Assembly (NCBI RefSeq): GCF_006716355.1
Contig: NZ_VFOW01000001.1
Span: forward strand, 1,488,001 to 1,552,000
Source: Stackebrandtia endophytica
Lineage (GTDB): Bacteria > Actinomycetota > Actinomycetes > Mycobacteriales > Micromonosporaceae
Direction: 5' to 3'
DNA: 64,000 nucleotides
Positions 61,201 to 64,000 of the stretch are shown here, one piece after another. Both the position numbers and the translations under genes were made by a program. Under the pieces are notes generated by a model. It made no database searches. It was not told the origin of the DNA and saw only the letters and a list, made by a program, of their open reading frames with translations. Numbering within the stretch: position 1 is the stretch's first letter; the number at the start of each line of letters is the position of its first letter.

Positions 61201-62221
61201 GGCGACGTCCCCTGAGGAGAAGGATGATGAAGACCACTGCTCCCACGACCGCGAGGATCAGGGACACCGGGATTTCGAACGGCATGATGACGACCCGACC
61301 GATCAGGTCGCACACCGTCACCACCGAGATCCCGGTCAGGCACACCCACGGCAGGTTCGAACGCAGGTCGTCGCCTCGGAACATCGACACGACATTGGGG
61401 ACGATCAATCCCAGGAACGGCAGGTTTCCGACGACGACGGTGACGACCCCGGTGGCCACCGCGATCAGACCGGTCCCGATCAGCAGGACTCGCCGATAGT
61501 TCAGTCCGACGTTGGTGGCGATCTCCTCGCCGAGTCCGGCCACGGTGAAGCGGTCGGCGACGACGAACACCACGACGATGACAATCCCGACGATCCACAG
61601 TGGTTCATACTGGCCGCGCAGAATCGAGGTGAACGAACCGGCGAACCAGATTCCCATGCTCTGCAACATGTTCGTCGACAACGCGATGTAACTGGAGAAG
61701 GCACCCACGACCGCCGCCAGCATCATGCCCACGATCGGCACGATCACCGACGACTTCAAGGTCACCCGACGCAGGAACGCGAAGAACACCATGGTTCCCA
61801 CGAACGCCATGACGACCGCACCGATCATCTTGGTGACCAGCGACGCCTCCGGCATCAGGATCATGATGCCCAGCAAACCCAGTCCCGCCCACTCCGTGGT
61901 CCCGGTGGTGGTGGGTTCGACGAACCGGTTCTGGGTCAGCAACTGCATGACCAGCCCGCACATGGCCATCGCCGCACCGGCCAACACCAGCGCGATCGTT
62001 CGCGGAATCCGGGTCACGACGAACATGTGCCCGCCGTCCTCGGCACCGAAGATGTCGTAGACGCCGACGAACAACGACAGCGCCACCAGCGCCGACGTAC
62101 CCAGCAGACCCAACAGCAGCGGCCAGGTGAACAGGCGTGCCTTGGGAACCCGGGATCGACGGGGCGCGGTCGGCGCCGAGGTGGTCGCCGTGGCGACCCC
62201 GTCCTGGGAGGGGGCTGTCAT
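61193..62221 (-). CDS. Siderophore ABC permease (FecCD family, first)
   Basis: 342 residues from the ATG at 62221. After a basic N-terminal tail there are about nine helices. FecCD signatures: TRIPRTIALVLAGAAMAMCG, LLTQNRFVEPTTTGTTEWAG, EEIATNVGLNYRRVLLIG and GNLPFLGLIVPNVVSMFRG. A 15-bp hairpin sits between this gene and the upstream binding protein, probably reducing permease expression relative to it. Confidence 0.92.
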   Translation of the reverse strand: MTAPSQDGVATATTSAPTAPRRSRVPKARLFTWPLLLGLLGTSALVALSLFVGVYDIFGAEDGGHMFVVTRIPRTIALVLAGAAMAMCGLVMQLLTQNRFVEPTTTGTTEWAGLGLLGIMILMPEASLVTKMIGAVVMAFVGTMVFFAFLRRVTLKSSVIVPIVGMMLAAVVGAFSSYIALSTNMLQSMGIWFAGSFTSILRGQYEPLWIVGIVIVVVFVVADRFTVAGLGEEIATNVGLNYRRVLLIGTGLIAVATGVVTVVVGNLPFLGLIVPNVVSMFRGDDLRSNLPWVCLTGISVVTVCDLIGRVVIMPFEIPVSLILAVVGAVVFIILLLRGRRRA

Positions 62222-62250
62222 GGGAACTCTCGTTGGATCGACGGAAGTCG

Positions 62251-62285
62251 GTCGCCGGACCACCGCGTCACGGTGGTCCGGCGAC
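62251..62285 (-). terminator. Intra-operon hairpin between binding protein and permease
   Basis: A 15-bp perfect stem with a 5-nt loop starts 49 nt after the binding-protein stop. In transporter operons such hairpins stabilise or attenuate so that binding protein exceeds permease. Confidence 0.65.
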
Positions 62286-62333
62286 TCGACGCTGATCGGC
62301 GTGGACACCCTCGCCCACGTCAGTGGCGCCGGG

Positions 62334-63317
62334 TCACTGACCTTCCATGGCGTCGGCGATGGTGTTGAAGAAGGTCGTGTAGGTCTGAATGCCCTCGTTG
62401 AGGTAGGTGTACTGGGGCATGTAGACGATGTTGCCCGCCTTGACGGCGGAGACGTTCTGCAGCGCCTCGGAGTCGGCGATGAGCTCATCGGCCGGGGTGT
62501 AGGCCTCACCGCTGTTGGCGCTGACGGCCGCGTCGCGGTCCATGACCAGAATCCAGTCGGGGTTGGAGTCGGCGATGGCCTCCACGGAGATGTCGTCACC
62601 GGTGTCGACCCCCGAGGAGTCCTCCGGCGCCTCGATGGACGGCGTCAGTCCGAGGATGTCGAACACCGGGCCGAGGGTGCGTCCCACACTCGGAGCGGAG
62701 TAGTTGATGTCACTGCCGGAGGTGATGACCGACATGACGGTCTGTTCAGAGTCGTAGGCCGCCTTCACGCGCTCCACGGCAGCGTCGAAGGCGTCGATGA
62801 GATCCTGGGCGTCCTCTTCGTGGTCGAAGATCTGGCCGAGAACCTCGGTCTGGCGCTTCAGTTCGGCGGCGAAGTCCTCGCCGTCACGCGGGTCCAGATC
62901 GACGACGGCGGCGTCGGGGACGAGACCGGTGATGTCGTCGTAGTAGTCGGCGAACCGCTGACCGTTGATGACCAGGTCGGGCTGCACCGCCACGAGGGCC
63001 TCCAGGTCCGGCTCGCGGTGGTTGCCCAGGTCGACGATCGAGTCGTCGTTCTTGTAGGACCGCTCGGGGTCCATCAGGGACACGGCGGCGGCACTGAGTT
63101 CGATGCCCCACTCGTCGAGGGTCTGGAAGATCCGGTTGTCGGTGGCCACGACGCTGGTCGCCGACACCGGGACGGTCACGGTGCCGTGGTTGTCGGTGAT
63201 CTCGATGGTGTCGGTCTTCTCGTCGGCGGCGGCGTCCTGGCCGCCACAGGCGCTCAGTCCGAGCGCGAGAACCGCGGCTCCGGCGACGACCGCGGCGCGG
63301 CGGTGCTTGCTGATCAT
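62334..63317 (-). CDS. Siderophore-binding lipoprotein (FecB/YclQ type)
   Basis: 327 residues with GAAAGAGAG before the ATG. The signal ends in the lipobox GLSACGG. The Peripla_BP_2 fold is clear: VPVSATSVVATDNRIFQTLDEWGIEL, LVAVQPDLVINGQRFADYYDDI and NPDWILVMDRDAAV (each in part). Similarity in pattern is to YclQ/FatB/VctP-type binding proteins for catecholate or petrobactin-like ferric siderophores; that specificity is an inference. First gene of a four-gene importer with a near-perfect iron box 126 nt upstream. Confidence 0.92.
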   Translation of the reverse strand: MISKHRRAAVVAGAAVLALGLSACGGQDAAADEKTDTIEITDNHGTVTVPVSATSVVATDNRIFQTLDEWGIELSAAAVSLMDPERSYKNDDSIVDLGNHREPDLEALVAVQPDLVINGQRFADYYDDITGLVPDAAVVDLDPRDGEDFAAELKRQTEVLGQIFDHEEDAQDLIDAFDAAVERVKAAYDSEQTVMSVITSGSDINYSAPSVGRTLGPVFDILGLTPSIEAPEDSSGVDTGDDISVEAIADSNPDWILVMDRDAAVSANSGEAYTPADELIADSEALQNVSAVKAGNIVYMPQYTYLNEGIQTYTTFFNTIADAMEGQ

Positions 63318-63442
63318 GCGAAAGGCTCTCTTTCAGGGTCGGTTCGGGGCATCGCGGGCGGGATACTCCCGTGGTGGTCCAGAAGGGGTGTGGCGCCTCG
63401 ACTCCCCTGATCTGAGCGCGCGCCGGGGACCTCGAGCCTCAC

Positions 63443-63461
63443 TTAGGTTAGGCTAACCTGC
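63443..63461. promoter_or_regulatory. DtxR/IdeR iron box of the siderophore importer
   Basis: TTAGGTTAGGCTAACCTGC matches TTAGGTTAGGCTAACCTAA at 17 of 19 positions. Under iron sufficiency the DtxR/IdeR-type repressor should bind here and shut off the importer. Confidence 0.93.
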
Positions 63462-63597
63462 GAGCTTTCGGGGGTCACGCGGGGGTCGTCAACCTGCCGA
63501 TCCATCGAAAGCATCACCGTGCGTGAGCTCGACGAACACGGTGTCGACCGACCCCGACGACTCACGATCCGGCATCGAACGCGAACTCGACGACCGA

Positions 63598-64000
63598 TCA
63601 GCCCGGCCGCCACATGACAACGGAACTCTCAAGAGCACAGGCGACAAGAAGTCCCTCGGGCCCGAACGCGAGGTCTCGCACCTCGTCGCCCTCGTTCATC
63701 AACGTGTCCAACTGTTCCCCGGTGCGGGGATTCCACAGAGCGACCGCCTCGTCCTCGTTGATGCCCGCGACGCTGCTGCCGGCCATCAGGATCGTTCCGT
63801 CCGGGCTGAACGCGATACTCTCGGTGAGCCCATTGGCGTCGAGGGTCGACACCTTGCCCCAACCGTCCACATTCCACACATCGACGACCCCGCCGCCGAT
63901 CGCATAACCACCGGCGGCCAACAGTGAGCCGTCCGGACTGAATCGGACCGGGCCGACGATCGGCGAAGAGTAATCGAGCGTGACCACCGGCAGTTCGGTC
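63598..64000 (-). CDS. WD40-repeat protein, 3' part only
   Basis: The frame is open at the right edge, so only the last 134 residues or so are visible. They contain three WD40-like blades, each with xFSPDGxxL or FGPEGxL and ending VDVWNVDG, VALWNPRTG and VVMWRPG. The blades resemble those of the Hsp70-WD40 fusion at 41343. Whether it also carries an N-terminal ATPase or kinase domain lies outside the window. Its end faces the iron box from the other side. Confidence 0.8.
   Translation of the reverse strand, partial: TELPVVTLDYSSPIVGPVRFSPDGSLLAAGGYAIGGGVVDVWNVDGWGKVSTLDANGLTESIAFSPDGTILMAGSSVAGINEDEAVALWNPRTGEQLDTLMNEGDEVRDLAFGPEGLLVACALESSVVMWRPG

Overview
The window is 64 kb of GC-rich, gene-dense actinobacterial chromosome. 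The evidence is GTG/TTG starts, many 1-4 nt start/stop overlaps, DtxR/IdeR-type iron boxes, a roadblock/LC7 protein, an AfsR/SARP-type regulator, Tat and lipoprotein signals, a type I-E style CRISPR repeat, and hairpin terminators that mostly lack T-tracts. A Glycomycetaceae-like (Stackebrandtia-type) actinomycete is my best guess, but the sequence alone does not prove the genus.

Layout. 0-5 kb: a cut-off proline-rich protein and a roadblock/LC7 protein, then a convergent heterodimeric ABC exporter pair behind an iron-box-like site. 5-7 kb: a small secreted protein and an M23 peptidoglycan hydrolase with two peptidoglycan-binding repeats. 7-13 kb: the argS-lysA-hom-thrC operon, in which argS appears to have lost its stop codon. 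13-21 kb: an APH-fold kinase, a NarL-type two-component system divergent from a small membrane protein/ABC ATPase/FtsX operon, an MFS exporter and a possible 2H-phosphoesterase-like protein. 21.7-22.1 kb: an orphan CRISPR array. 22-26.4 kb: a lipoprotein and class I ribonucleotide reductase (nrdA-nrdB). 26.7-28.6 kb: tRNA-Arg(CCG), an ASCH-domain protein and a lower-GC SRA-HNH nuclease (modification-dependent restriction). 28.7-35.7 kb: an HSP90-family/TPR-like gene pair that has been split by about 4.1 kb carrying a decayed paralog of the TPR-like gene and an AfsR-type regulator, bounded by a perfect 140-bp direct repeat. 35.7-41 kb: a TetR/MFS efflux pair with a clear operator, DUF998, redoxin, an M15-like hydrolase and DUF4235. 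41-46 kb: an Hsp70-TM-WD40 fusion, a Tat-exported Dyp peroxidase with a PCuAC copper chaperone, and a lipoprotein. 46-59 kb: a catabolic island with a cyclic amidohydrolase plus NMT1-type ABC importer under a divergent LysR, an SDR and an amidase, and an RbsA-type sugar ABC system with a GntR regulator and a DUF1537 (four-carbon acid sugar) kinase. 59-63.5 kb: a siderophore-type ABC importer behind a near-perfect iron box. The right edge cuts a WD40 protein.

Two iron-box-controlled transporters sit at opposite ends of the window: an ABC-exporter-fold pair and a FecBCD-type importer. The catabolic island looks like two independently regulated uptake/degradation modules placed side by side. The most unusual features are the 140-bp repeat-bounded insertion in the HSP90/TPR operon, the argS read-through into lysA, the membrane-spanning Hsp70-WD40 fusion and the orphan CRISPR array.
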